The notes under the pieces are model-generated. The model was not told the origin of the DNA and searched no databases. It saw only the letters and a program-made list of their open reading frames with translations. The position numbers and the translations under genes were made by a program. Shown here piece after piece: positions 1 to 10,357 of a stretch of DNA of 64,000 bases. Source of the stretch: Auritidibacter ignavus (lineage in GTDB: Bacteria > Actinomycetota > Actinomycetes > Actinomycetales > Micrococcaceae); contig NZ_RDQR01000008.1 of the NCBI RefSeq assembly GCF_003703835.1, positions 1 through 64,000 of the forward strand. Direction: 5' to 3'. Each line of letters starts with the position of its first letter. The stretch's first letter is position 1.

Positions 1-323
1 AGGCACGTCGAGGTCTTTCAGATGGCTTGTGTAGGAACTTCCATCATCGGAAGGCCTCGACCTCTATCCAGCTATCGACGCGCCACTTCCCCGAGACCCC
101 CGTCTACACCCTCGATTGTGAAGAGCCGGATTAGCTGTCGGCAAACATACCGGCAGACCGGACTACCATAGAGCAGGTAGGCTTGTCGGCTCCGCGCCGT
201 GTCACTGCCTGTGCCCTGGTAGCACAGCGGGAGAATTCCTGATCACGAGCTGCTCGCGATCTGACTGACAACGACCTGAGAACAACTGCGACCGTGTAAG
301 TCGGAGAGGACCTAGACGATACC
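1..323. other. Upstream region of uvrA, possible 3' end of a gene
   Basis: No confident gene lies here. One plus-strand frame is open from base 3 to a TAG at 131-133. Its second half has coding-like third-position GC and would end in ETPVYTLDCEEPD, so it could be the last ~44 residues of a gene entering from the left, but I do not recognise the family. Bases 134-323 should hold the uvrA promoter. I saw no clear -10/-35 pair and no actinobacterial SOS box (GAAC-N4-GTTC type). Confidence 0.3.
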
Positions 324-3317
324 GTGACCACTACCTCGACCGGTTCAGAGAACTACTCGCTGGCCTCGGGACCCCACCCGGGACAGACCGTCGCTCACCA
401 CGATTCGGTCGAAGCCGACCGGATCATTGTGGCCGGCGCCCGTGAGCACAATCTGAAAAATGTCAGTATCGATATTCCTCGCAATGCTTTCGTGGTGTTT
501 ACCGGACTATCTGGCTCCGGTAAGTCGTCCTTGGCGTTTGACACCATCTTCGCCGAGGGCCAACGCCGGTACGTGGAATCACTGTCTGCCTATGCCCGGA
601 TGTTCTTGGGCCGTGTCGATAAGCCCCAGGTTGATTTTATTGAGGGACTCTCCCCGGCGGTATCGATCGACCAGAAATCCACTTCGAAGAACCCTCGGTC
701 CACCGTGGGCACGATCACCGAAATCCACGACTATATGCGCCTGCTGTGGGCCCGGATCGGGACTCCGCACTGCCCGGAGTGCGGTGAGCCTGCCTCCCAG
801 CAGACCCCGCAACAAATCGTCGATCAGTTGCTGGAATTACCGAAGAAAACCCGCTTCCAGATCCTGGCCCCGGTGGTGCGCGGCCGCAAGGGCGAATTCG
901 CCGACCTCTTTGCCGAGCTCTCCCAGCAAGGCTTCTCCCGCGCCATCGTGGACGGAGAGCAGATCCAGCTGGCCGAGGCCACCAAGCTGCAGAAACAGTA
1001 CAAGCACAATATCGCCGTGATCGTTGACCGGCTGGTGATCCGCGACGGTATCCGCACCCGACTGACCGACTCGGTCGAAACCGCCCTGAAACTTGCCGAG
1101 GGGATCTTGGTCGTCGATTTCGTCGACGTCAAAGCCGAGATTGACCCGGAGAAAAAGAACACCGCCGAATGGGTCGCCGAAGATGAGCAGGGCCGGGCCA
1201 AATATCGGTCGTTTTCCGAAAAGCTGTCCTGCCCCAACGGGCACGTGCAGACCATTGACGAAATCGAACCCCGCTCGTTCTCCTTCAATAGCCCCTTCGG
1301 CGCCTGCCCGACCTGTACCGGTATCGGCTCCCGGTTGCAGGTTGATCAGGACTTAGTGATCCCAGACCCGGATCTGAGCCTGGAAGAAGGCGCGATCGCA
1401 CCCTGGCACATGGGTAAAGCTGCCTCCCAGTATTGGCAACGGCTGATGGCAGGTCTGGCCGATGAGCTGGGCTTTTCGATGACCACCCCGTGGAAAGAGT
1501 TGCCCGCCAAGGCCAAAAAAGCACTGTTGCACGGCAATAATTACAAAGTCGAAGTGGCATACCGCAACCGGTGGGGTCGGGAACGGCGTTACACGTCCGG
1601 TTTCGAGGGCGTGGTGGACTACATTAAGCGCAAATACGCCGAAACCGAATCCGATCACGCCCGTGATCGGTATGAGTCCTATATGCGCCAGGTGGCCTGC
1701 CCGGATTGCCACGGTGCCCGGCTGAACCCCACTTCGCTTTCGGTGATGGTTGGGGGAAAATCAATCGCCGAGGTCTCGGCCATGCCCATGGAGGACACCA
1801 TTGACTTCATGGAGAACTTGCAGCTCAGTGACCGGGACGCCAAAATCGCCGACCAGGTGCTCAAAGAAATCAACGCCCGGTTGCACTTCTTGGTCGATGT
1901 CGGTCTGGACTATCTGAACCTGGAACGCCCGGCAGCCACTCTCTCGGGTGGTGAAGCCCAGCGTATCCGGCTAGCCACCCAAATCGGATCCGGTCTGGTC
2001 GGGGTGCTCTACGTACTCGACGAGCCCTCGATCGGGCTCCACCAGCGCGATAACTCCCGCCTGATTGGCACATTATTGCGCCTGCGCGACTTGGGCAATA
2101 CCTTGATCGTGGTCGAACATGATGAGGAAACCATTGAAGCTGCCGACTGGATTGTCGATATTGGCCCGGCTGCCGGACGGGCCGGGGGAGAGGTGGTCCA
2201 CTCCGGTTCGCTCGAAGATCTCAAAAACAACACCCGCTCGATCACTGGCGACTATTTGGCCCATCGACGCACCATCGACGTTCCCGCGACCCGCCGACCG
2301 ATTGACCGCCAGCGGATCGTCCGAGTGGTCGGCGCCCGCGAAAATAACCTCGATAACGTCACCGTCGACTTCCCCTTGGGAACTTTCATCGCGGTGACCG
2401 GTGTCTCCGGATCGGGGAAGTCCACCCTGGTCAATGAGGTCCTGTACAAGGTCATGGCCAATGAACTCAATAACGCGCGCCTGGTGCCGGGCCGGCATAA
2501 GAAAGTCACGGGTCTGGACCAGTTGGACAAGGTGGTCCACGTCGATCAGTCCCCGATCGGACGTACGCCTCGGTCCAACCCAGCTACCTATACCGGCGTC
2601 TTCGACGCGATCCGTAAGCTCTTCGCTGACACCCCCGAAGCAAAAGTGCGTGGCTATCAGCCCGGCCGATTCTCCTTCAATATCAAGGGTGGTCGCTGTG
2701 AGGCCTGCTCCGGTGATGGCACACTAAAGATCGAAATGAACTTCTTGCCGGATGTCTATGTGCCCTGCGAGGTCTGTCACGGAGCCCGGTATAACCGCGA
2801 AACTCTCGAGGTCCACTATAAGGGCAAAAATATTGCCGAAGTGCTGGATATGCCGATCGCTGAGGCCGCCGAGTTCTTCTCCGCCTACGGAAAGATCTCT
2901 CGTTATCTGAACACACTGGTCGATGTCGGCCTTGGCTACGTGAAGCTAGGCCAACCGGCGACCACACTATCCGGTGGTGAAGCTCAGCGGGTCAAACTCG
3001 CCACCGAACTGCAAAAACGCACGGCAGGGCGGGCGGTCTATGTGCTTGATGAACCGACCACTGGCCTGCACTTTGAAGATATCCGTAAGCTGTTGTTGGT
3101 GTTGACTCGGCTGGTTAATAAGGGCAATACCGTGATCACCATCGAACACAACCTGGACGTGGTGAAATCAGCCGACTGGATTATCGATATGGGACCCGAA
3201 GGCGGTTCCGGTGGTGGCCAGGTCGTCGCCACCGGAACCCCCGAACAGGTGGCCACCGTCCAGGGATCCTATACCGGTCAATACCTGGCCCCGCTACTCC
3301 ATGGCGCACAGGACTAA
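324..3317 (+). CDS. uvrA: Excinuclease ABC subunit A (UvrA)
   Basis: This is the damage-recognition ATPase of nucleotide excision repair; it loads UvrB on bulky DNA lesions. The 997-residue product has the two ABC cassettes typical of UvrA: Walker [10 protein letters not shown] near residue 65 and GVSGSGKST near 695, each followed by an LSGGEAQR signature. The zinc module near residue 315 starts CPNGH and ends CPTC, so one usual Cys of the first CxxC pair is replaced in a His-containing motif. The later CEAC...CEVC module is intact. The start is a GTG with GGAGAGG about 14 nt upstream. An N-terminal extension of roughly 35 residues precedes the conserved core. It is transcribed alone, with an opposite-strand gene ending 30 bp downstream. 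The assignment is secure; only the exact start is uncertain. Confidence 0.97.
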   Translation: MTTTSTGSENYSLASGPHPGQTVAHHDSVEADRIIVAGAREHNLKNVSIDIPRNAFVVFTGLSGSGKSSLAFDTIFAEGQRRYVESLSAYARMFLGRVDKPQVDFIEGLSPAVSIDQKSTSKNPRSTVGTITEIHDYMRLLWARIGTPHCPECGEPASQQTPQQIVDQLLELPKKTRFQILAPVVRGRKGEFADLFAELSQQGFSRAIVDGEQIQLAEATKLQKQYKHNIAVIVDRLVIRDGIRTRLTDSVETALKLAEGILVVDFVDVKAEIDPEKKNTAEWVAEDEQGRAKYRSFSEKLSCPNGHVQTIDEIEPRSFSFNSPFGACPTCTGIGSRLQVDQDLVIPDPDLSLEEGAIAPWHMGKAASQYWQRLMAGLADELGFSMTTPWKELPAKAKKALLHGNNYKVEVAYRNRWGRERRYTSGFEGVVDYIKRKYAETESDHARDRYESYMRQVACPDCHGARLNPTSLSVMVGGKSIAEVSAMPMEDTIDFMENLQLSDRDAKIADQVLKEINARLHFLVDVGLDYLNLERPAATLSGGEAQRIRLATQIGSGLVGVLYVLDEPSIGLHQRDNSRLIGTLLRLRDLGNTLIVVEHDEETIEAADWIVDIGPAAGRAGGEVVHSGSLEDLKNNTRSITGDYLAHRRTIDVPATRRPIDRQRIVRVVGARENNLDNVTVDFPLGTFIAVTGVSGSGKSTLVNEVLYKVMANELNNARLVPGRHKKVTGLDQLDKVVHVDQSPIGRTPRSNPATYTGVFDAIRKLFADTPEAKVRGYQPGRFSFNIKGGRCEACSGDGTLKIEMNFLPDVYVPCEVCHGARYNRETLEVHYKGKNIAEVLDMPIAEAAEFFSAYGKISRYLNTLVDVGLGYVKLGQPATTLSGGEAQRVKLATELQKRTAGRAVYVLDEPTTGLHFEDIRKLLLVLTRLVNKGNTVITIEHNLDVVKSADWIIDMGPEGGSGGGQVVATGTPEQVATVQGSYTGQYLAPLLHGAQD

Positions 3318-3347
3318 CCACGTGGAGGATTCCCCGAGTCCCGAGTC

Positions 3348-5270
3348 CTATTGACAGATCACCCGAGGCCATGCCGAGTAGGTCCAGGTCCAGGACTCGT
3401 CATCGGTGTTGCCCTCAGGATCGGTACGCGAGCGTGTAACGTCCACGGTGAACCCCTGTTGGCCACCGGCTTCCGGAACACAGTTGGGTTCGCTCGAGGT
3501 GATGGTCTGCGAATTGGTGTAGTTATACGGCTCTGAGGTTGACGTCGACACATCGTAGTAGTCGTTGCCCCACACGCGCACGTGAACTTTCTCATCGTCC
3601 AGCCACATTTCGACAATCACGGGAGCATCGGTGTCATTGAGCCAGCGGACGTTGATTTGGCCTTCCCAGAATGTCGATTCCCGGCCCTTAGGATAGCGGT
3701 CAAACCAGCGCGAGTGGGGACGGTGTTCTTTAATGTCCATCCCCGATAAGAAGCCAGCGTTATAGGCCATGGTCGCAATTTGCGAGACACCGCCACCGAC
3801 CGCTTGCGCGGTCACACCCGACTGGACGACACCGGAAGAAACGTAACCGTTGACTTCGGTCACCGGGCCCAGGGACTCGGCCAGGTTGAATTCCTCGCCG
3901 GGCATCATCACGGTCCCGTTGACGCGTTCAGCACCCACCTCAAGGTTCGGCGTACGCGTGGGATCATCCGGATACGGCGTCGAAAACTCTGCGACCTCGT
4001 GGGTGACATCCCAGGCCTCAGCATCCTCTGTGGTCACCTCCGGATCCTGGGATTTGACCTCGACTTCGACACTGCGGGTCTGATCCTGCGCCAGGTCCTG
4101 CTCAATAGCGTCAGCGACCTCCTCACCCGCTATCCCGGTGCCGCTTTCTCCCGGGACTACCTCCGGACGAGCCGATCCAGCCTTTCCACTGAGCTTGACC
4201 GTCGCATCGGTAGCCGAGGAAGCGAACCCGTCCTCATTGGCCTCCAGCGATGCGACCAACGAGTCCTCGTCCAGTTCCAAAGACGGTGTCGCATCGCCGG
4301 TGCCCTCGCTCGATGACTCCTGCATCGACGCTGTCGAGCCCGTCGAGTCCGTTGATGCCTCAGATTCCTCGCTATCTTCCGAACTGTCTGCGGTGGCTGA
4401 AGGGCCCTGCATTCCGGTGTCCACCTGGGCTGCTTCCCCCAACTGCTCCGGGGTGAGCTCAGTGGAGGCCTCGCCGGCGGTGACCGTATAAGAGTCAGCG
4501 ACGAGTGGTTCGGCTGTGTTTTCCACGAAGCTCTGCCAGGTGTCAGCGGAGATTTGAGGCTCCAGCGTCTCGCCCTGAACATGGATCTCCTCGGATTCCT
4601 GCAACCAGTTCTCCTCCACGTGACTTGCGAGCCCTTCGGCGGTGATTCCCACGCCCGACACGGGAGCCTGGTATGCCACGTCACCGGCGTTGAAGGTCAC
4701 CGACCCTTCGACGGGTTCCTGGCTCATCTGCTCGGAAAGACCGCGCAACGCCTCGGTGGCCTGAGATTCATCGATCGTCGTCTCCGCCTCACGGTGGCCT
4801 TCACCGGTGAGGCGTTGCCACAACACCACCGGGGAGAAATTCAGGCCACGATACTCCTGCAGTACACCGTCGACGTCGTAGTCCAAGCCAATCTCTTCGG
4901 GCACCACGGTGGCGGTCACATCGTCCTGAGTCGCATCGTCTACTGTGGGGGTTTCGTCCCCCGTGGCACTGTCCTGGGACTGGATGTCTCTCACCAGGGT
5001 CAACTCACGAGAGGCTCGTTCGTCCAACTCGTCCTCGACCTTCTGCTGGGCTTGGTCAACATTCATACCCGACACATCGATTCCCTCGACGGTGAAGTTC
5101 GCTGGTAGGCGATCCTCAAAAGCCATGGCAGTGCCGACATAGACGCCCACGCCCAACACGACGATGCCACCGCCCAGAACCCATGGCCAGATGCGTCGTG
5201 AGCGAGAGGACTCGGTGGCAGAGCCGGCCGAATCGTGATGGGCAGCGGGATGATCGTGTTCAATGGGCAT
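3348..5270 (-). CDS. VanW family membrane-anchored cell-wall protein
   Basis: The 640-residue product has a short cytoplasmic N-terminus, one membrane segment at about residues 27-48 and a large exported part. The region after the membrane segment resembles peptidoglycan-binding (PG_binding_4-type) repeats. A Ser/Asp/Glu-rich low-complexity stretch (about 285-330) splits it. The VanW domain lies at about 430-565 and includes the GGGVSQIATMAYNA core. VanW proteins are linked to the cell wall and sometimes to glycopeptide resistance, but their biochemical role is unknown; nothing here indicates a resistance cluster. I chose the ATG at 5270 because the residues upstream of it (from 5399) are Cys-rich and unlike a signal-anchor. 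Two palindromes precede the gene. It is convergent with uvrA. Confidence 0.85.
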   Translation of the reverse strand: MPIEHDHPAAHHDSAGSATESSRSRRIWPWVLGGGIVVLGVGVYVGTAMAFEDRLPANFTVEGIDVSGMNVDQAQQKVEDELDERASRELTLVRDIQSQDSATGDETPTVDDATQDDVTATVVPEEIGLDYDVDGVLQEYRGLNFSPVVLWQRLTGEGHREAETTIDESQATEALRGLSEQMSQEPVEGSVTFNAGDVAYQAPVSGVGITAEGLASHVEENWLQESEEIHVQGETLEPQISADTWQSFVENTAEPLVADSYTVTAGEASTELTPEQLGEAAQVDTGMQGPSATADSSEDSEESEASTDSTGSTASMQESSSEGTGDATPSLELDEDSLVASLEANEDGFASSATDATVKLSGKAGSARPEVVPGESGTGIAGEEVADAIEQDLAQDQTRSVEVEVKSQDPEVTTEDAEAWDVTHEVAEFSTPYPDDPTRTPNLEVGAERVNGTVMMPGEEFNLAESLGPVTEVNGYVSSGVVQSGVTAQAVGGGVSQIATMAYNAGFLSGMDIKEHRPHSRWFDRYPKGRESTFWEGQINVRWLNDTDAPVIVEMWLDDEKVHVRVWGNDYYDVSTSTSEPYNYTNSQTITSSEPNCVPEAGGQQGFTVDVTRSRTDPEGNTDDESWTWTYSAWPRVICQ

Positions 5271-5293
5271 ACTGTGTGATTCCAGAAAATTCT

Positions 5294-5310
5294 GTGCACT
5301 CTGAGTGCAC
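5294..5310. repeat. Inverted repeat upstream of the VanW gene
   Basis: GTGCACT-CTG-AGTGCAC is a perfect 7-bp inverted repeat with a 3-nt spacer, 24-40 nt before the VanW start codon. It could be an operator or a hairpin in the 5' leader. Confidence 0.6.
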
Positions 5311-5336
5311 ATATGGTGATCGATGGGAGCAGTCGG

Positions 5337-5350
5337 AGCCTGTACAGGCT
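5337..5350. repeat. 14-bp perfect palindrome upstream of the VanW gene
   Basis: AGCCTGTACAGGCT is fully self-complementary. It sits just downstream of a minus-strand TACAAT (5370 to 5365) that could be the -10 of the VanW gene, which is where a repressor site would lie. Confidence 0.55.
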
Positions 5351-5575
5351 GGCAACACCTAAGGATTGTACCGAGGAAAATCGCTTCCGCACACTGCAAC
5401 GATGCGTGTGTTGGGATCGTAGTGACCCGACGGTAGCGCTCCGTAAGGTGAGCTGATCACGCAACGGTGCTGGTGCTGCTGGTCAACGGGTATAATCGTG
5501 CTGTCCACCGGCTGAGATCATGCTGGGTAGCAATTTCGGTTGTCATCACTACCACCATCATTTGTGAGGAGCTTC

Positions 5576-6265
5576 ATGCGATTGCGCGAACGAAATCCGG
5601 TGCGGATCGGATTTCGTGGCCTCGTGAAGGTCACGTGTCGCCCTGACATTTCGGGGTTGGACCATATTCCCGACACCGGAGGGTTCATCGTCGCCTCCAA
5701 TCATCTGTCATTCTTTGACTCGGTGTTGCTACAAAGTATGCTCCCGCGTCTGGTGCGGTTTTTCGCCAAAGCCGAATACTTCACCGCACCGGGGATCAAA
5801 GGCAAGCTCCAGAAGAGTTTCTTCGAATCGGTCGGATCTATTCCGGTGGATCGTGGACAAAAAGCCGCCTCAGTGGCTGCCCTGGATCGGCTGGTGGAAT
5901 TCCTGGACAACGGTGAAGGCGTGGGCATCTACCCCGAAGGCACCCGCTCCCGCGATGGCCGACTCTACCGTGGCAAGACCGGGGTCGGCTGGTTGGCCTT
6001 GACCACCGGCGCACCGGTCATTCCGGTGGGATTGACTGGAACCGACCGTCTGCAACCTCCGGGACGTAACTTGATCGTGCCCCATAAATTCGGGCTTACG
6101 GTGGGAGAGCCCCTGCAGTTTGAAAAAAATGGCCCGAAGCACAAGCCCAAGCTTCGCCGCCAGATCACCGACGAGATTATGGACGCGATCGCTCAGTTAA
6201 CCGGCCAAGAACGCGTGGATTCCTATAATTCCGCCGCCTCGGCCGAGCAGGATACGGAGAACTGA
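5576..6265 (+). CDS. 1-acyl-sn-glycerol-3-phosphate acyltransferase (PlsC-like)
   Basis: This membrane-associated enzyme probably moves an acyl group onto lysophosphatidic acid, the second acylation of phospholipid synthesis. The 229-residue product has the family's NHLSFFD block (NHx4D catalytic motif) near residue 45 and the YPEGTRSRDG substrate-binding block near 120. I set the start at ATG 5576 because GAGGAG lies 4 nt before it; an in-frame TTG at 5540 has no such support. It is followed after 6 bp by uvrC, so the two are probably cotranscribed. The lysophospholipid substrate is inferred from the family; other acyl acceptors are possible. Confidence 0.88.
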   Translation: MRLRERNPVRIGFRGLVKVTCRPDISGLDHIPDTGGFIVASNHLSFFDSVLLQSMLPRLVRFFAKAEYFTAPGIKGKLQKSFFESVGSIPVDRGQKAASVAALDRLVEFLDNGEGVGIYPEGTRSRDGRLYRGKTGVGWLALTTGAPVIPVGLTGTDRLQPPGRNLIVPHKFGLTVGEPLQFEKNGPKHKPKLRRQITDEIMDAIAQLTGQERVDSYNSAASAEQDTEN

Positions 6266-6271
6266 TCAGCT

Positions 6272-8197
6272 GTGGCTGATCCCGCAACCTATCGACCACG
6301 TACCCGGGATATTCCCACCGACCCCGGGGTCTACCGGTTCAAAGATGCCACCGGCCGGATTATCTATGTGGGCAAAGCAAAAAACCTCCGGAACCGGCTG
6401 ACGTCCTATTTCGCCTCGCCGCAACAACTGAGCCCGAAAACCCGAGCCATGGTCACCTCTGCCAGCGGTGTGGAATGGACCATTGTCGCCAGTGAGCAAG
6501 AGGCGATCCAGTTGGAATACACCTGGATCAAACAGTTCACCCCGCGCTATAACATTATGTACCGCGACGATAAGTCGTATCCGTATCTGGCGGTGACCAT
6601 CAATGAGCGCTTCCCGCGGGTGATGGTGATGCGGGGAGATAAACGTCCCGGTGTGAAGTACTTTGGTCCCTTCCACCCGGTCAAAGCTATTCGTGAAACC
6701 ATGGACCTGTTGTTGCGTGTCTTCCCGGTCCGCACCTGCTCGGCCGGAGTATTTCGCCGGGCCGAACTGTCCGGTCGACCGTGTCTGATGGGATACATCG
6801 ACAAGTGCTCCGCCCCTTGTGTGGGCAATATTTCCGAAGCCGACCATCGCCAACTTGCCCACGACTTCATCAGTTTTATGAACGGCAACATCCGGCCTTA
6901 CGTCAGGGAACTCGAGACCAAAATGGCCGAGGCCGTGGCCGAGTTGCGCTACGAGGATGCCGCCCGCTATCGCGACGACATTGCCGCGTTGAACAAAGTC
7001 TTTGAACGCAACGCGGTGGTGCTACCCGAAAATACCCAAGCCGATATTTTTGCCTTCGCCGATGACGAGCTAGAAGCCGCTTTCCAGGTCTTTCACATTC
7101 GCGACGGCCGGATTCGTGGTCAGCGTGGCTGGGTGGTGGAAAAGGTCGAAGACGTCTCCGAACAAGATCTGATCGAACAACTCCTTCAGCAAGTCTATGG
7201 CCAGCTCGATGATCAAGACCGCATCCCTGCCGAGGTCTTGGTCCCGGTCTTGCCCGGCGAGGTGTCGGGTTTAGAATCCTGGCTTGAAGAGCGTCGTGGC
7301 GCCCACGTGAATTTGCGGGTCCCGCAGCGAGGCGCCAAAAAGGATCTGATGCATACCGTCAAAGACAACGCCGTGGAGGCCCTACGGTTGCACAAATCTC
7401 GTCGTTCCGGAGATATTACCGCCCGATCAGCGGCCCTGAAAGAACTCCAGCAAGCTCTGGGCCTGCATGAACCGCTGTTGCGGATCGAATGCTACGACAT
7501 CTCCCACACCCAGGGCACCAATGTGGTCGGGTCCATGGTGGTATTTGAAGATGGTCTGCCCAAAAAACGCGACTATCGACTGTTTAACGTCACCGGCGAA
7601 GCCGCCCGGGACGACACGCGAGCCATGGACGATGTGCTCACCCGCAGGTTCAAGAAGTATCTGCAGGAACAAGCTAACACCCCTGAGCCTTTCTCAGGGC
7701 AACTGGATCCAGCTGAGCTGGCCGCCGAGGACGATCAGGACCGTCAACGCTTCTCCTATCCGCCCTCTCTGGTGGTCGTCGATGGGGGACCGGCGCAGGT
7801 CGCATCGGCCGCCCAGGCGCTGGCCGACCTTGGGATCGACGATATTCCAGTGGTCGGTTTGGCCAAGCGCCTCGAAGAGCTGTGGGTCCCCGGTGATGAC
7901 TTCCCGTTGGTGCTACCACGCAGCTCGGAGGGGCTCTACCTGTTGCAACGGCTACGCGATGAGTCCCACCGGTTCGCGATCACCGCCCACCGCAAACGTC
8001 GCGCCAAGGCCATGACCCACTCCGCTCTCGACGACATTGCTGGACTGGGCCCGGCCAAACGCAAAGCGCTGTTGGCCGAATTTGGGTCTGTCAAAAAGAT
8101 CACCGCCGCGACTGTGGACCAACTCCAAAATGCCCAAGGGATCGGGCCGGCGCTGGCTGAGACGATTTATACGGCCCTACACCCGGACGAGACGTAG
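6272..8197 (+). CDS. uvrC: Excinuclease ABC subunit C (UvrC)
   Basis: UvrC makes both incisions around a lesion marked by UvrA and UvrB. The 641-residue length is normal. Domains in order are the N-terminal GIY-YIG nuclease (PGVYRFKD then [13 protein letters not shown]), a Cys-rich segment (CSAPC near residue 180), the UVR motif that contacts UvrB (about 205-240), the RNase H-like 5' nuclease ([18 protein letters not shown] near 405) and a C-terminal double helix-hairpin-helix ([15 protein letters not shown] near 590). The GTG start has GGAGA 11 nt upstream. It is the first well-packed gene of the uvrC-rapZ-yvcK-whiA group conserved in Actinobacteria. Confidence 0.97.
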   Translation: MADPATYRPRTRDIPTDPGVYRFKDATGRIIYVGKAKNLRNRLTSYFASPQQLSPKTRAMVTSASGVEWTIVASEQEAIQLEYTWIKQFTPRYNIMYRDDKSYPYLAVTINERFPRVMVMRGDKRPGVKYFGPFHPVKAIRETMDLLLRVFPVRTCSAGVFRRAELSGRPCLMGYIDKCSAPCVGNISEADHRQLAHDFISFMNGNIRPYVRELETKMAEAVAELRYEDAARYRDDIAALNKVFERNAVVLPENTQADIFAFADDELEAAFQVFHIRDGRIRGQRGWVVEKVEDVSEQDLIEQLLQQVYGQLDDQDRIPAEVLVPVLPGEVSGLESWLEERRGAHVNLRVPQRGAKKDLMHTVKDNAVEALRLHKSRRSGDITARSAALKELQQALGLHEPLLRIECYDISHTQGTNVVGSMVVFEDGLPKKRDYRLFNVTGEAARDDTRAMDDVLTRRFKKYLQEQANTPEPFSGQLDPAELAAEDDQDRQRFSYPPSLVVVDGGPAQVASAAQALADLGIDDIPVVGLAKRLEELWVPGDDFPLVLPRSSEGLYLLQRLRDESHRFAITAHRKRRAKAMTHSALDDIAGLGPAKRKALLAEFGSVKKITAATVDQLQNAQGIGPALAETIYTALHPDET

Positions 8198-8300
8198 CAA
8201 GCCGAAGGTTCCCAGGACTCCTGAGCAGCTGAGACTCTTGCGCAGATTAACCGTCGTGCTCCCGGCGATCTTCGGGCGCGAAGTGAGTAGGCTTAACGGC

Positions 8301-9212
8301 ATGACGACACCCGTGGAACCCTCCGAGCTGGAACCTGTCAAACCACCCCGCACCGAGGTCCTGATCATTACCGGAATGTCCGGTGCCGGACGGACTACCG
8401 CCGCCCACGCCTTAGAAGACCAGGGCTGGTATGTGGTCGATAATTTGCCACCGCAACTGTTCGTGACCATGTCACAGCTGATCTCCAAGACCACCGAAAG
8501 CACGGGTCTCAAGCTCGCCCTCGTGGTTGATGTGCGAAGCAAAGAATTTTTCACCTCGGTCCAGGAAGCCATGCACCAGTTGCGGGTCGATGGCACCGAG
8601 CTGCGGGTGCTGTTCCTTGACGCTGATGACGCGGTCCTGGTCCGGCGTTTCGAATCCGGACGTCGCCCGCACCCGTTGCAGGGCGATGGTCGCATTAATG
8701 ACGGGATCGGTCGCGAACGAGAACTGCTCGAAGATCTTCGCGACCAGGCCGAGCTCATCCTCGACACCTCGAAGATGAATGTCCACGACCTCACCAAGGC
8801 CACCCGGGACCTGTTTTCAGATCAGGGCCCGATCGTGCTGCGCATCAATGTCCTGAGCTTCGGTTTCAAGTATGGGGTGCCTCAAGACGCCAATTTCTTA
8901 GCCGACGTGCGCTTCATCCCCAACCCGCACTGGGTGCCCGAGCTGCGCCCGTTGACCGGACTCGATGAGCCCGTGTCAGAATTCGTGCTTGCCAAGCCCG
9001 GAGTGAATATTTTTCTGGATCACTACGTCCAAGCCCTGCACCCGGTGATGGAGGGCTACCGGGCCGAAAATAAGCACTATGCCACCCTGGCCATCGGGTG
9101 CACCGGTGGTAAACACCGCTCGGTGGCGATTGCCGAAGAACTGGGGCGTCGCTTACGACAACAGCCCGGGCTGAAAGTCACCATTTCCCACCGAGATCGG
9201 GGCCGAGAATGA
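8301..9212 (+). CDS. rapZ: RNase adapter protein RapZ family (nucleotide-binding)
   Basis: This 303-residue P-loop protein is of the RapZ/YvcJ family. In E. coli RapZ presents the small RNA GlmZ to RNase E, but Actinobacteria lack that circuit and the role here is unknown. The Walker A reads GMSGAGRTT, with Arg where most P-loops have Lys. The C-terminal block [17 protein letters not shown] is the conserved RapZ_C signature. The ATG at 8301 matches the family start; in-frame sequence upstream overlaps uvrC and is not conserved-looking. It overlaps yvcK by 4 bp (ATGA), indicating translational coupling. Confidence 0.93.
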   Translation: MTTPVEPSELEPVKPPRTEVLIITGMSGAGRTTAAHALEDQGWYVVDNLPPQLFVTMSQLISKTTESTGLKLALVVDVRSKEFFTSVQEAMHQLRVDGTELRVLFLDADDAVLVRRFESGRRPHPLQGDGRINDGIGRERELLEDLRDQAELILDTSKMNVHDLTKATRDLFSDQGPIVLRINVLSFGFKYGVPQDANFLADVRFIPNPHWVPELRPLTGLDEPVSEFVLAKPGVNIFLDHYVQALHPVMEGYRAENKHYATLAIGCTGGKHRSVAIAEELGRRLRQQPGLKVTISHRDRGRE

Positions 9213-10261
9213 GCGTGCATTACACCGGTCAGCTACCGCTGACCCCCTCCCGTTCTAATGCGGCCCGTAAATCCGGGCACCATGCTCCCGCGCTGAAAGT
9301 CACCGCACTGGGTGGTGGCCACGGACTGTACTCGACTCTGTCAGCGTTGCGACTCATCGCCGGTGAACTCACCGCCGTGGTGACCGTGGCCGATGACGGC
9401 GGTTCCTCTGGCGTGATCCGCCAAGAACTCGACGTGATCCCTCCCGGGGACCTCCGGATGGCTCTGGCGGCGCTGTGTGATGACACCGACTGGGGGAGAA
9501 CGTGGCGCGATACGATGCAACACCGTTTCATAACTCAACGCGCCGATGGCACTCCGGGGACCCTGAACAACCACGCGCTGGGCAACCTGTTGATCGTGGC
9601 TCTGGGCGAGTTACTGGGCGATCCGGTCGCCGGACTGCAATGGGCCGGAGCCCTGTTGGGAGCCCGCGGCACGGTGCTGCCGATGTCCCGGGTCCCGCTG
9701 ACCATCTCCGGTACGGTGCTCTCGGGCAACGATCAGGGAGAACTGATCCGGGAAACCATCACCGGTCAGGCTGAGTTGGCCCGCGCCGCTGCCGCCGGCT
9801 CGGTGGTCTCGATCCGTCTCGACCCGGACACCGCCTCGGCCACCCCCGAAGCGCTAGAAGCCATCGATCTTTCCGACTGGGTTGTGCTGGGTCCCGGGTC
9901 CTGGTTCACCTCAGTCTTGCCCCACTTGCTGTTACCCCAGCTGCGCAACGCGCTGATCCAAACCACCGCACAACGCGCCCTGGTGATGAACCTGCAACCC
10001 AATACCACCGAGACCAACAACATGTGCGCCGCCGACCACCTGGAGGTGCTCCATCAGTACGCTCCCCAACTGCGTTTTGACGCGATCATTGTCGATCACT
10101 CCGTGGTCGATGATACCGACCGCGACCAGTTTGAGCAGACAGCAGAAAAACTTGGTGCTGAAGCAGTTTTTAGTAGGGTATTGGACGATCAGCGCGATGG
10201 GGTCCACGATCCACTGAAACTGGCGGTGGCTTTCGACGAGATCTTTTCGCGGTTCTCATGA
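9209..10261 (+). CDS. yvcK: YvcK/CofD-like gluconeogenesis factor
   Basis: This 350-residue member of the YvcK (GluN/CuvA) family probably binds UDP-sugars and influences cell shape and growth on gluconeogenic carbon sources. The nucleotide-binding loop is [16 protein letters not shown] near residue 35, followed by [12 protein letters not shown] near 60 and GPGSWFTSV near 230, as in the family. The start overlaps the rapZ stop by 4 bp. whiA follows after about 96 bp, with its stop codon TGA just before a run in the same frame. The rapZ-yvcK-whiA trio is conserved across Gram-positive bacteria. Confidence 0.94.
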   Translation: MSVHYTGQLPLTPSRSNAARKSGHHAPALKVTALGGGHGLYSTLSALRLIAGELTAVVTVADDGGSSGVIRQELDVIPPGDLRMALAALCDDTDWGRTWRDTMQHRFITQRADGTPGTLNNHALGNLLIVALGELLGDPVAGLQWAGALLGARGTVLPMSRVPLTISGTVLSGNDQGELIRETITGQAELARAAAAGSVVSIRLDPDTASATPEALEAIDLSDWVVLGPGSWFTSVLPHLLLPQLRNALIQTTAQRALVMNLQPNTTETNNMCAADHLEVLHQYAPQLRFDAIIVDHSVVDDTDRDQFEQTAEKLGAEAVFSRVLDDQRDGVHDPLKLAVAFDEIFSRFS

Positions 10262-10357
10262 TTGCTCGCCAGTTGCGTCACACCTGGTGGCGCGGAAACA
10301 CTCGGTAAAACACTCGGGCCATCTTGCCGATGTGCCGTTGTCGAAAGAGGGTATTGC

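Larger units (their letters stand above)
5271..5575. promoter_or_regulatory. Divergent promoter region, VanW gene / acyltransferase
   Basis: This 305-bp region separates two divergent genes. TATAAT at 5491-5496 (plus) is a good -10 for the acyltransferase and would give a leader of about 70 nt. TACAAT on the minus strand (5370-5365) suits the VanW gene. Neither has a good TTGACA-like -35. The two palindromes above lie in the VanW leader. No small ORF convinces. Confidence 0.5.

Noticed and set aside
134-323. A possible SOS (LexA) box before uvrA
   Set aside because: I found no GAAC-N4-GTTC-like site in the upstream region, although uvrA is SOS-controlled in many bacteria.
131-331. Minus-strand 66-codon ORF across the uvrA start
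   Set aside because: It overlaps the uvrA ribosome site and start, has no ribosome site of its own and looks compositionally random.
3350-5110. Several plus-strand ORFs of up to ~180 codons opposite the VanW gene
   Set aside because: They have no recognisable motifs and lie wholly within a strongly coding minus-strand frame; they are shadows of it.
3348-5270. A vancomycin-resistance gene
   Set aside because: VanW-domain proteins are widespread wall proteins; there is no vanH, vanA, vanX or two-component system here.
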